From: Rhynchopus euleeides
Taxonomy: Eukaryota; Euglenozoa; Diplonemea; Diplonemida; Diplonemidae
Reading direction: 5' to 3'
Assembly (NCBI GenBank): GCA_963210315.1
Contig: OY723294.1
Span: 1,426,001-1,490,000, forward strand
Length of the DNA stretch: 64,000 nucleotides
In this document: positions 18,533 to 27,253 of the stretch, piece by piece
How positions within the stretch are numbered: the first letter of the stretch is position 1
How the letters are laid out: the number at the start of each line of letters is the position of its first letter
Program-made: the position numbers and the translations under genes
Notes under the pieces: generated by a model
Told to the model about the DNA's origin: nothing
Database searches by the model: none
What the model saw: the letters and a program-made list of their open reading frames with translations, nothing else

Positions 18533-19837
18533 ATGTCGGCCGACCTCCCCGCGGTTCCCCTGGGTGTCGGCTCTGCCGACAGCCAACCGGCCGGCCCACC
18601 ACCGTTTGTGGTAAACCTCCCGGAATGCCGGGAGTATCGCATCCGGCTTGAGGGTGCGCGCACCGCCAGGGCCTACACCACCATCATCGAACAGCTGGGG
18701 TGGCAGACGGCGACGGTTGCGAGTGTGGACCGCGGAACCGCCCGCATTCTTGCGGAGAGGAAGCCGCCCCACACCCTCCTCAGGGCAGGGGATGCCACCG
18801 CCACCATCGTCGATGTGGCAGAGGAGAGGGCAGAGAAGGAGAGGCAGGTCGCCGAGGAGCGGGCGGCAAGGGAGAAGGAACGTGAAAAGCAAGAATTGGA
18901 AAGAGCGAAGCAGCGGGTCGCCACCCTCACCGCCCTGCAGCTCCCCCCGAAGCTCCGCGACCCCCGCGAGCAGCCCACCACCCGCGCCACATACTCCAAA
19001 ACGGAGATGGTGCAGAGGCATGGGGGGAAGCGCAGGGGCGATGCGGTGTGGGAGCAGGCGAAGCTCGTGTGGCAGAAGTCCCGCACACGCCAGCTGAAAG
19101 AGGCGACCACCCACCTCGCACGGCTGCAACCTCCCACCCCCGCGAACACCAACACCATGGATCTCGACCCACAGCCGCAAACCTGCGGGGATATCGCGGC
19201 ACTACACAGCGCTTTGACAGCCAGCAGGGAGGAGGTGGCAGCGCTGCGGGAGTGGAGAGAGGAGGTGCGGGTCTGGCAAACCCAGCAGGACGCGAAGCAG
19301 CACAAGCTAGAGGCCGAGGCTGCCGCGCTGCGTAAGCAGGTAGCAGAGCTGCACAAGAGGGATGACGAGGTGCGTGCCTCTCAGGCCCAAGAGATCGCCA
19401 GGGGACTCCACCGTGAAGCGGAGGAGGCAGCCAAGCAGAAGTACCTGGACGATTGGCGCAAAAAGGTGGAGGAATGGCTGGAGGACGCAGAGCAGCGGAG
19501 AAAGAGGAGGAGAAAGCCTGCCAAGCGGCTCACGAGCGGCTCGCCGCCCTCGGGAGCCCCGGCAAAGGATGACTCCTCCTCCTGCTCTGCTGTCGATGAA
19601 GACGACGACGCCCCGTCGCCACGCGAAGCAGGGGTCTACGCGGGCTCCCCAAGGGTGGGGAACCCCCCCCCGCCCCCAGCTGTCGACGTGGCGTCGAGAC
19701 ACATCGCCTCCTTGGGACGACGGACCCAACTGGATTCCCTCGCTACATCCGCACAGACCAGCCCCTACGGTGGAAAGTCCCCAAAGGGCCGAGGGAGGGG
19801 AAAGGATGCAACGCGGGCAAAAGGGGTGGAGATATAA
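18533..19837 (+). CDS. LINE ORF1: coiled-coil, basic-tailed protein
   Basis: 434 residues from ATG 18533 to TAA. An N-terminal Pro/Ala-rich part is followed by a predicted alpha-helical, heptad-rich region at about 95-135 (Glu/Arg/Lys-rich) and a longer coiled coil at about 235-330. Then come a basic patch (RRKRRRKPAKR), a Ser/Asp-rich stretch and a Gly/Arg/Lys-rich tail (GKSPKGRGRGKDATRAKG). No CCHC zinc knuckle or RRM is seen. ORF1 proteins of LINEs bind the element RNA and form particles; coiled-coil trimerisation is typical. Its last 265 bases overlap the ORF2 frame, which lies at -1. Confidence 0.82.
   Translation: MSADLPAVPLGVGSADSQPAGPPPFVVNLPECREYRIRLEGARTARAYTTIIEQLGWQTATVASVDRGTARILAERKPPHTLLRAGDATATIVDVAEERAEKERQVAEERAAREKEREKQELERAKQRVATLTALQLPPKLRDPREQPTTRATYSKTEMVQRHGGKRRGDAVWEQAKLVWQKSRTRQLKEATTHLARLQPPTPANTNTMDLDPQPQTCGDIAALHSALTASREEVAALREWREEVRVWQTQQDAKQHKLEAEAAALRKQVAELHKRDDEVRASQAQEIARGLHREAEEAAKQKYLDDWRKKVEEWLEDAEQRRKRRRKPAKRLTSGSPPSGAPAKDDSSSCSAVDEDDDAPSPREAGVYAGSPRVGNPPPPPAVDVASRHIASLGRRTQLDSLATSAQTSPYGGKSPKGRGRGKDATRAKGVEI
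19798..19804 (+). promoter_or_regulatory. Candidate -1 ribosomal frameshift site (GGGAAAG)
   Basis: In the ORF1 frame the bases read as G GGA AAG, the X XXY YYZ form of a -1 slippery heptamer, twelve codons before the ORF1 stop. A -1 slip here continues straight into the ORF2 frame, which is open from 19573 onward. ORF2 has no in-frame ATG before 20302, inside the endonuclease domain, so some non-AUG mechanism is needed. Whether a downstream stimulator exists is not clear by eye. Confidence 0.45.
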
Positions 19838-22800
19838 AGGGGACGGGACACCGCACCCCCACCCCCACTTACACACCCCCCCACCCCCAACACTTGCTCC
19901 ACCACACATCCACCCGACAACGCCTTCTTTTGTGTGCCGGAGATGTGGAGCGAAACCCCGGGCCCCCAACCACGCTGCGTGTCCTCTCCTGGAATGCCAA
20001 CGGCTTGGAGGGGGCGCGCAGGGCAGAGTTCGAACACCACGTATCTAAAAATCACTACGACGTACTCCTTATACAAGAGCTAAAAAGGGCCCAGACCGCC
20101 ACCCTCAAGATAGAGGGCTACGCAACGCACCTGCGGCGAAGGACTCGCAAGCGAAGTACGGGTGATCTGGAGAGCGGAGGAGGAGTTGCGACCTTCACAC
20201 GAAATTCCCTCCACGCTGAGACGGTCTACGTCACCCCCGACTCCTCCTGCACCGAGAGGCTCGACGTGAGGGTGACGGGGAAAGATGGGCGGGCGGTCAC
20301 AATGGTGAATGTGTACCGCCCGGGTGGTATCGGAGGGTCCCCCGACGATAAACGCACCGACGACTTCGACCCGGAGGACCTCCCCACCGATGACCAAACC
20401 ATCATCGCTGGGGACTTCAACGTCCACCACGCCACCTGGGATGCCGCAGCGACACAGGATCCGCAAGGTGTACTCCTACACCGGTGGATGCTCCTAAACG
20501 GTATGATCGCCTGGAATGACCCAGAGGTGCCGACACGCATCGGACACGGCACGCGCTCCTCACCAGACATCGTGATATCCCATAGCTCCTGGGATGGGTG
20601 CACCTGGAAGACGCTTGACAGCCTGGGATCAGACCATCTCCCGATAGAGCTCTGCCTCCCCTTCGGTGGGGCCCCCAAGGAAATGTCCGAGGCGACGAAG
20701 CATGTGCGAGTAAGATGGTGCTGGTCACGCGCTGACTGGAAGGGCTATGCGGCAGAGATGGAGAGTAGGGCACCCCAGGCGGAGGCATGGAAAAACCCCT
20801 ACGAGGCCTACCACTGTTTCAAGGGCCTCCTAAACAACGTCGCCCTAAAGCATATCCCCCAGCAGCGCCGCCGCCCAAATCGGAAACGGTGGTTCAACGC
20901 TCGGGTGAAACGGGCCATCGCTGCACGAAACGAGGAGACCCGACGACAACAAGCTGAGCCTCCGACTGCGAAAGACGCTCAGAAAGACGCTCTACACCTG
21001 CAGAGACTACGTCAGGAGGCGACCGTAGAGGTGGCGGCGGCCAAAAGGGTGCAGTGGGAGAAACGCTGCGAGGCAGCAGGCGTCAACCCCTCGGCTGCGT
21101 ACACCCTGATCCGCGAGCTGGATGGCCGCAGTATCAAAGATGCCAACTTCCCACTGGTGAGAGACGGGAAGCCGGTGACCGCCCCAATGGAGAAAGCAGA
21201 TATGCTGGCTGCGCACTTCGCCGGGGTGAGTGGAGGAGGTACCAAGCTCGACCCCAACGCCACACAATCTCTCCGCACAGCGCCGTCTGCCAGCGATAAC
21301 CAGGCAGAGCTACACCCCAGCGAGCAGCCTTTCACAATGGAGGAACTCAGGGTTGCGCTCGCGGCGCTGGGAAAGAGGAAGGCACCCGGACCCGATGAAA
21401 TTCCGAACGAATTCCTCCTCAACCTCGGGCCACGGGCACGGGCAGCCTTCCTCGGCATTCTAAACCTCTCGTGGTGCACGGGAGTCCTGCCCGACGCCTG
21501 GACGCGGGCTACCCTGGTGCCGATACACAAGCCCAAACGTCCGGCCACAAAACCGGAGTCATACCGCCCCATCGCGCTGACCAGCACCAGCTGCAAGGTG
21601 CTGGAAAGGATGATAAAGGCGCGTCTGGTCCAGCTCATGGAGGACGACACGCTGCCCTGCGCTCAGCACCACCCAGTGCAGGCAGGTTTCAGAAAGCTGC
21701 GCTCCACAGAAGACCAACTAGCGCATATCGTACAGCTCGTGCAGGAACCTCCGGATGAAACGGAGCAGACGGGGCCCTACTCCATCAGAATTATCCCGAA
21801 GCCCCAGCGGAAACCACGGGTATCGGTGGTCCTCTTCGTAGACATGCAGCAGGCTTTCGATCGCGTAAAACGGGATATCGTACTGCGCAGGATAGAGGAA
21901 ATGGGCTTCCCGCGTCGATACCGCACCTGGCTCACAGCCTTCCTGACAAATCGACGGGCACGGGTATCTGTGGAGGGTGCGACCAGCGGGCTGTACGAGA
22001 TGAAGGAGGGGGTACCGCAGGGCACGGTCCTATCCCCTCTTCTCTTCAACATCGTGATGGACGAAATGGCGGAGCTGCTGGCGGGCCTCGGGCACGACGT
22101 CCGACCGGCGATATATGCTGACGACATCGCGATTGTAGTATCTGGGAGCAACATCGAACAGGTGGCAGCGAAGGCGCAGCAGGCGCTGGAACTGCTCTGC
22201 GCAGAAGGACCGACACGTGGCCTGGAGATCTCGAGAGAAAAGACGGAGCACACGGTGTTCGGGAAACGGGGGGCCCTACGGGAGGTTGCGGAAGGCCCCC
22301 TGCTCGCCTACCCAGACGGCACACCTGTGAAACGCACCACGACACCACGCTACTTAGGAGTCACGCTGGACCCTACGTGCAGCATGCAGTACCATCATGA
22401 GCGGGTTATAGACAAGCTGCTACAACGCCTGAATGTGGTGAAGATGCTCGCAGGCTCATCGTGGGGGTGTAATGCGCACACACTGCGCACAGCCTACCTC
22501 ACGTATGCATTACCGGCGGTGAGCTATGCGCTCGGGGTGTACGGCCCCCTTCTCAGCAATACCATGCGGGCGGAGCTGGAGAGGCTGCACCACCAGGCAG
22601 CGCGCTTCATCACCGGTTGCCCTACCAGCACGCGCACTGAGGACCTGCTCTGGGAGGCCCACCTAGACACCTTCTCCGCGATCCTCGACACAGCGGTGGC
22701 CACAACCTACGAACGCTTCAGGAGGCTCGACGGTACCCCAGGAAATGCGGTGACGACCCTGGTAGGACCAAAGTACAGCTGGTTGCACCAAGCGAGATGC

Positions 22801-23913
22801 ACCTCCGCTGAGTGTGGTTTATCTGGGGAGACCATGCCAAAGCGAGAGGCCGCTCCCCTCCACGTGGCTACCCCCACGCACCCATGGGAGTGGAATGCGA
22901 TCGCGGAGCACATCGACATCCGCACCTCCCTCCCAGGCATCATCGCATCCCGGACGAAATACTCCAACGACTCGCTTTTCATATCTGCACAGATGATGCT
23001 GCGGGACTTGCCTGACTGCGCATGGCACGCGTACACCGATGGCTGCGTCAGCGACGGCCGAGGTGCGGGGGCGGTGGTAATCTATCGCGGAGACACGCCA
23101 AACGCCCCACACCTGGAGAGCAGCCACGAGGCTGGCAGAATCGCCTCCAGCTTCCAAGCAGAGTTGCTGGCGCTTGTGCGTGCGATGGAGGCATTGACCA
23201 CACTGGTGTCACCGGGGGACCACTGTGCGGTCATAACGGATTCGATGTCTGTGCTGCAGGCCCTGCAGACGGGACCTCACCGCGCCCGTGAGGACCTCGA
23301 ACACAAGCTATGGCAAACCATCCGTGAACTGGCTTTACAAAAGGACACCACGCTGCATCTCCGCTACGTCCCCTCACACGTCGGTGTCGCGGGAAATGAG
23401 GCAGCAGATGCCCTAACAAAGGAGGGGTTGAAACAAGCGCCCCAGACCCGCATCCCATTCGCCACTGCGAAGGCAGCGGCGAAGCGTGCCATCCGTGGGG
23501 AGATGCCGCCGCCACGGCGGGATACACTGTACTACTCGGGTGCTACAGACGCGCCACCTCGCAGACCCCCGTTGCGCGTAGAGGGCCTCACAAGACTTGG
23601 AGACACTGAGATACGCAAACTGAGGACCCGGCGGCATCGCCTGGTATACGACTTCGACACGTCTGACGGGGTCCCTGCATGCACGCTCTGCGGACAAAAC
23701 AGCACGGTGCAACACGTTTTTGCCACCTGCCCGCACACGACACGACTACGAAGCCGACTAGGTGTAGCGGGATCACCGCATAACATCCTGCTGGGGCAGC
23801 CGGGCGCGGCACTGCGATACCTGGTGGCGGCAGGCCTACTGCCGGGCAAGCTGGAGGAATACGTGAGAGTTACACGGGGTTGCCGCCCAGCACAAACGGC
23901 TTTACACGTTTAA
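19804..23913 (+). CDS. LINE ORF2: 2A peptide, APE endonuclease, reverse transcriptase, RNase H, zinc knuckle
   Basis: The start given is the first codon after the candidate frameshift; no ATG is present upstream of the conserved part. A 2A-type motif (GDVERNPGP) lies at 19939-19965, with the expected break between Gly and the last Pro. The APE-type endonuclease follows: SWNANG, LIQELK, GDFNVHH and SDHLPI. The reverse transcriptase has RPIALTS, the FVDMQQAFD block, GVPQGTVLSPLLFN and the catalytic YADD at about 22114. RNase H1 follows with YTDGC, QAELLAL, TDSMSV and NEAADAL. The C-terminus has a C-x2-C-x8-H-x4-C knuckle at about 23679-23727. All catalytic motifs look intact over about 1,330 residues. 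This protein nicks target DNA and reverse-transcribes element RNA in place. Confidence 0.92.
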   Translation, partial: GCNAGKRGGDIKGTGHRTPTPTYTPPHPQHLLHHTSTRQRLLLCAGDVERNPGPPTTLRVLSWNANGLEGARRAEFEHHVSKNHYDVLLIQELKRAQTATLKIEGYATHLRRRTRKRSTGDLESGGGVATFTRNSLHAETVYVTPDSSCTERLDVRVTGKDGRAVTMVNVYRPGGIGGSPDDKRTDDFDPEDLPTDDQTIIAGDFNVHHATWDAAATQDPQGVLLHRWMLLNGMIAWNDPEVPTRIGHGTRSSPDIVISHSSWDGCTWKTLDSLGSDHLPIELCLPFGGAPKEMSEATKHVRVRWCWSRADWKGYAAEMESRAPQAEAWKNPYEAYHCFKGLLNNVALKHIPQQRRRPNRKRWFNARVKRAIAARNEETRRQQAEPPTAKDAQKDALHLQRLRQEATVEVAAAKRVQWEKRCEAAGVNPSAAYTLIRELDGRSIKDANFPLVRDGKPVTAPMEKADMLAAHFAGVSGGGTKLDPNATQSLRTAPSASDNQAELHPSEQPFTMEELRVALAALGKRKAPGPDEIPNEFLLNLGPRARAAFLGILNLSWCTGVLPDAWTRATLVPIHKPKRPATKPESYRPIALTSTSCKVLERMIKARLVQLMEDDTLPCAQHHPVQAGFRKLRSTEDQLAHIVQLVQEPPDETEQTGPYSIRIIPKPQRKPRVSVVLFVDMQQAFDRVKRDIVLRRIEEMGFPRRYRTWLTAFLTNRRARVSVEGATSGLYEMKEGVPQGTVLSPLLFNIVMDEMAELLAGLGHDVRPAIYADDIAIVVSGSNIEQVAAKAQQALELLCAEGPTRGLEISREKTEHTVFGKRGALREVAEGPLLAYPDGTPVKRTTTPRYLGVTLDPTCSMQYHHERVIDKLLQRLNVVKMLAGSSWGCNAHTLRTAYLTYALPAVSYALGVYGPLLSNTMRAELERLHHQAARFITGCPTSTRTEDLLWEAHLDTFSAILDTAVATTYERFRRLDGTPGNAVTTLVGPKYSWLHQARCTSAECGLSGETMPKREAAPLHVATPTHPWEWNAIAEHIDIRTSLPGIIASRTKYSNDSLFISAQMMLRDLPDCAWHAYTDGCVSDGRGAGAVVIYRGDTPNAPHLESSHEAGRIASSFQAELLALVRAMEALTTLVSPGDHCAVITDSMSVLQALQTGPHRAREDLEHKLWQTIRELALQKDTTLHLRYVPSHVGVAGNEAADALTKEGLKQAPQTRIPFATAKAAAKRAIRGEMPPPRRDTLYYSGATDAPPRRPPLRVEGLTRLGDTEIRKLRTRRHRLVYDFDTSDGVPACTLCGQNSTVQHVFATCPHTTRLRSRLGVAGSPHNILLGQPGAALRYLVAAGLLPGKLEEYVRVTRGCRPAQTALHV

Positions 23914-24302
23914 TATTCCTCCCTCGTGCGTAGCTGTGACCCATGGCTGCTTACCAGCATCCGTGCTTCACAGGAAACTCAGCACACAGTGTCGTGAAAC
24001 AAGGGCCTGCCTAATGGCAACAGCCAAGACCCCTCCACAAACATAACCTCCACCCTCTTTTCTCACTGTCCCCCCTCCCCTAATACCCCCATTTCTTCCT
24101 TTCCTTTCAAGGGGAGACGTCCTCGCAGTGGCTGTTTGGCCTGACGCGATTCCCCGCCCGAGGGCCAGAGCAACACGGCACTCAAGGCAACCAGGGAGCG
24201 AGAGGCGTCACAAGGCGAAATGCCTCCCACTGTGGCCCGGCGACCGCCTCACCCGCTGCCGCCAAGCGGGGAAGTGGCCCAGTGGGTAACATGCAAAAAA
24301 AA
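23914..24302 (+). other. LINE 3' UTR ending in poly(A)
   Basis: Non-coding, from the ORF2 stop to the A9 tail. Contains a GC-rich hairpin-prone stretch just before the tail (near 24,240-24,290). Confidence 0.75.
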
Positions 24303-24793
24303 ACAGGAGGTCGGGCTTCCCCACCTGGGAGGTACACTTGCCGCGTTCGCGACATGCGTGACACGCGACACGCTACCTGAAACGTGAGTGTGCCTTGCTA
24401 ACACGGGCATTTCAACGGTCTGCCGGCGACCGTTCCCCAAACCAGTAAACCAGCAGTTTTGGAAAATCGGAGAGATCACCCTGCTGCGCTGAATATGGTG
24501 CGCACCACTGCAAAAATCCCCGGGAGCTTTTGGGCTTTCAGACCTGAAGGGGCCAGCACGTGGGTGGCGTCGGGGAGTGGCAGCTTTGTAACTGTCCTCC
24601 AGCTGCTGGCATGTCCAGCCACATGATGACGCGGAGAGAAATCAGAGAAAAAGTCCCGCCTGACGGGCACGCGCCTGGAAACTGTGGGGGGGCGAGCAAA
24701 AAATCCCTTGTAAAAATTCTTAGAAAAAACCTGGTTCCCCGACCCAAAAAACCTGGAAAAAGGGCTCGTTCCCCGCCTAGGCCTGCCCCCGAG

Positions 24794-27253
24794 ATCGTGT
24801 TTTTTGAGTGTCACCCGATTGCCCCAGATCGCCCCCCCCTTCCTCCCTTTTCACCTGCTGAAGCAGGTGACAGGTGGCCCAGTGAAATGGCTGCATCGAC
24901 CCATCTCACCTGATCTGGCCTTAGATTGTCGAATCAACAAACAACAACGGGGGTGGGTGGAGCGCAGCAAGTTGGAATTGAGAGACACCGAGAATGGACA
25001 ACACGTTGCGTTCGTTCCGGGGGAAGGGGGGGGGGGAACCTTGCTCGCCAAAAAAATGAAGAGAGTCCTGGTGTGGGAAGTGTGCGTGTGTCTTTTTCAG
25101 GGGGGTGGGGGGTGTGAGGGGTGGAATTTTCCTTCTCAGAAAGTGTTTTATTTTTAGGCCACACAACGACTTCTCTTGACCCTCCCAAACCCTCCCAGAC
25201 CCCGACCCCCACCCCCACACACCAGAGAGGGAGGAGACTGCAGACAGGGATCCTTTCTGCCGCCACAGCCACATCGCCCTCTATGAAGGTTGCAGCCAGC
25301 TGTGTGTGTGTCGCCACGCAGTGATGGGGAAGGTGAGTCCTGCGCCGCCCCGTCTCTGCTGCATGGTGTCACATGGAAGGTTGCTGTGTCTGTGTGAGCT
25401 TTCTGCATGACCCCTCCGGAGGGGAGCGCCGGTTCAAGTCTGACAGTCTTGTGCCACCTCAGCCCCCTCCCTCCCTCCCCATTCCCCTCAGCCAAGATGG
25501 CAACCGGGATTGATTTTTTTTCATTTTTTTCTCAATTCGTCATGTTTTGCGGTCAACTTTGGCCCCGTCCTGATCTGTGGATCTGTGTGTGTCTTCGCTC
25601 CGTGTTCCAAAACTGTGCAAATTCTGCCCCCTGCTTTGAGGGACCGGTTTCACCCTTTTCTGCAAAACGCTGAGTGGAATGGCCTCACCCCACACACACC
25701 CCCCCCCCCTGGATGTTCAAAAATGAAAATCGACTTCGATCCCAATGGCAGTGCCATCTGATTTGCCAAGCCATGGGTTTTCGGCCCACAACACCGCCCG
25801 ACTCCGCCAAAAAAGAAGATAACCACCTGGTAAAACTCATCTGGCAAGTTCATTGGTATCAGCAAGGCATCAGCAAAATACTACTGGGGGGGGCATGGCG
25901 TGGTTTCTGCTGTACCCCGTATTCAACTTCGACACCCCTTCCCCCCCTACCCTTTTCTTCTATCCCGTCTGTCACTTCACCCACGCTTGGCCTTTGTGAC
26001 GCAGATGTAAGTTCGCCGTTCTGCCAGGGCCGATCAACGTCAGTGCATAGTATTGTGGTGATATGTCTTGTCTGCATGCGCACACCCGGAGGGATCGGAT
26101 GGCTAAACTATTTGCCAGATGTGTCTCGCGTATTGCTGTCTCCACACAAGAGCAGTGTCACCCCTGCCGTCCCCCACATATCTTCGGGAGAAGAAATGAC
26201 AAAAATGGATCAGGCGGTTTGGTGGCTTGTCTGATTCGCACCGCCGCCCCCCCACCCCCCCCCCCCTTTTTTTTCGGTGTTGGGCCACAAAATTCTCGAT
26301 CACCACAACCTTCTTGCCCCCACACACACACCCCCCTGTGATTCCGAAGAAGAACACCGCAACACCGTACCCTAACCAGATCTGCTTTTTTTCTCTCTCT
26401 TCAGATCCTTCTCCGACTTTCCCTACCCTCTCTTTTGCCCACACCCCTTGTGTTTTTATTGCTTGCGTGCACTCGAGGCGACCTCCAGGGCCCCTGGCCT
26501 TGTCGAGCTATGTGCCCGGGAGACTTGTGTGCGGGACATGCTCTGTCTCGGGGCCACCCGCTGTCGCGTGGAGGCAATGAGGAGTTCGCTGTTAGCATTT
26601 GTGTGACTGGTTTTGGCATCGGGAAGGCAATGGATGGCGTAAACGTGAATATTTTGCAGGAACCGGGTAAAGGTGTCCGCGTTCCGAAGTATATGCGTTT
26701 ACAGCAGCGTGTCTGGTGCTCTGTGCAGTGGTCTTTCGTGGGTTACTGTTTGAAGCCGGATTGCTCGTCCAACATTGCTGGCACAGTTTGTATTCTTATT
26801 GTGGTAGGCACAGCCCCTCCACCCCGTGTCCTCACGGAAGGTGTGCCGGATCAGATCTGAAGGAAACCAGGGGTCTGCTGCAACGGGGAGCGGTTGCCCC
26901 GACCTCACCCGGCCTGTGCTGTGAGCAGCGTTGCTTGAACGAAACATGACAACGAAACTGGCAAGCCCCTTTGGGACTGGGGGCGACACCACTGCAACGA
27001 ATCCGGAGGGTGGGAGCGGGGGCGGCGAGCCGATGGACCGGGTCGGCCGGGGAGGGACAGGGGTGGTTTTCACGAAGGCCGGTATGGCATAGCTTTTTGG
27101 CAAAACAGCAGGCATGATCCCAACCCTAACTGCCACCACCACCCACCCCCCCCCCCTCTTCCCTCCTCCACATCCACCTCACCTCTGCACCACCACCCAC
27201 CTCCCAAGCCGTACACACCCCACCCATTCCAGGCACGTGGCCGCGGCAGCGGC
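24794..27253 (+). other. Long intergenic region, one weak ORF
   Basis: Mostly unique sequence with G/C homopolymers (for example near 25,025, 25,700 and 26,250). Only the ORF at 26510-26860 looks at all protein-like. The right end is C-rich with an acceptor-like ccattccag about 20 bases before the Dnmt2 ATG. Confidence 0.5.
26510..26860 (+). CDS. Possible small hypothetical protein
   Basis: 116 residues from an ATG at 26510; the frame is open further upstream without an ATG. The stretch ICVTGFGIGKAMDGVN...YMRLQQRVWCSVQWSF...IAGTVCILIVVG is not low-complexity and ends with a hydrophobic, possibly membrane-inserting segment. A strong polypyrimidine tract ending ttcag lies at about 26,404. Third-position base use is not G/C-biased like the host genes, so it may be a spurious ORF or an old transposon remnant. 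Confidence 0.25.
   Translation: MCPGDLCAGHALSRGHPLSRGGNEEFAVSICVTGFGIGKAMDGVNVNILQEPGKGVRVPKYMRLQQRVWCSVQWSFVGYCLKPDCSSNIAGTVCILIVVGTAPPPRVLTEGVPDQI

Larger units (their letters stand above)
18472..24302 (+). mobile_element. Full-length non-LTR retrotransposon (LINE) with 2A peptide, ingi/L1Tc-like architecture
   Basis: 5,831 bp. It has a short 5' leader (about 60 bp), ORF1, an overlapping ORF2 frame, a 3' UTR and a poly(A) tail of nine A at 24295-24303. It is flanked by ACAGG at 18467-18471 and 24303-24307 (the last A is shared with the tail). The empty site is visible in the hAT-like copies near 45,440 and 46,481, where the two flanks are joined with a single ACAGG. Both ORFs are free of stops, so the copy is probably young and may be active. 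Endonuclease, reverse transcriptase and RNase H in one protein behind a 2A motif is the plan of trypanosomatid L1Tc/ingi elements. Confidence 0.9.
14012..24785 (+). mobile_element. hAT-like element interrupted by two later insertions
   Basis: Starts CAGGGCTGTTCC and ends with the inverse of CAGGCCTAGGCG. It is flanked on both sides by the same 8 bp, CCCCCGAG (14004-14011 and 24786-24793). Subterminal inverted TTTTTTCTAAGAATTTTT blocks occur near both ends. CAGG-type ends with an 8-bp target duplication fit the hAT superfamily. Its own parts are 14012-14095, 17978-18471 and 24308-24785; the rest is later insertions. A second copy without the LINE and without the palindromic pack lies at 44815-47238 and shows the uninterrupted sequence at both break points. 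No transposase belonging to this element is seen, so it is non-autonomous. Confidence 0.82.

Noticed and set aside
25425..25450. GGTTCAAGTC resembling a tRNA B box
   Set aside because: No A box or cloverleaf can be drawn in the 70 bases upstream, and no acceptor stem pairs.
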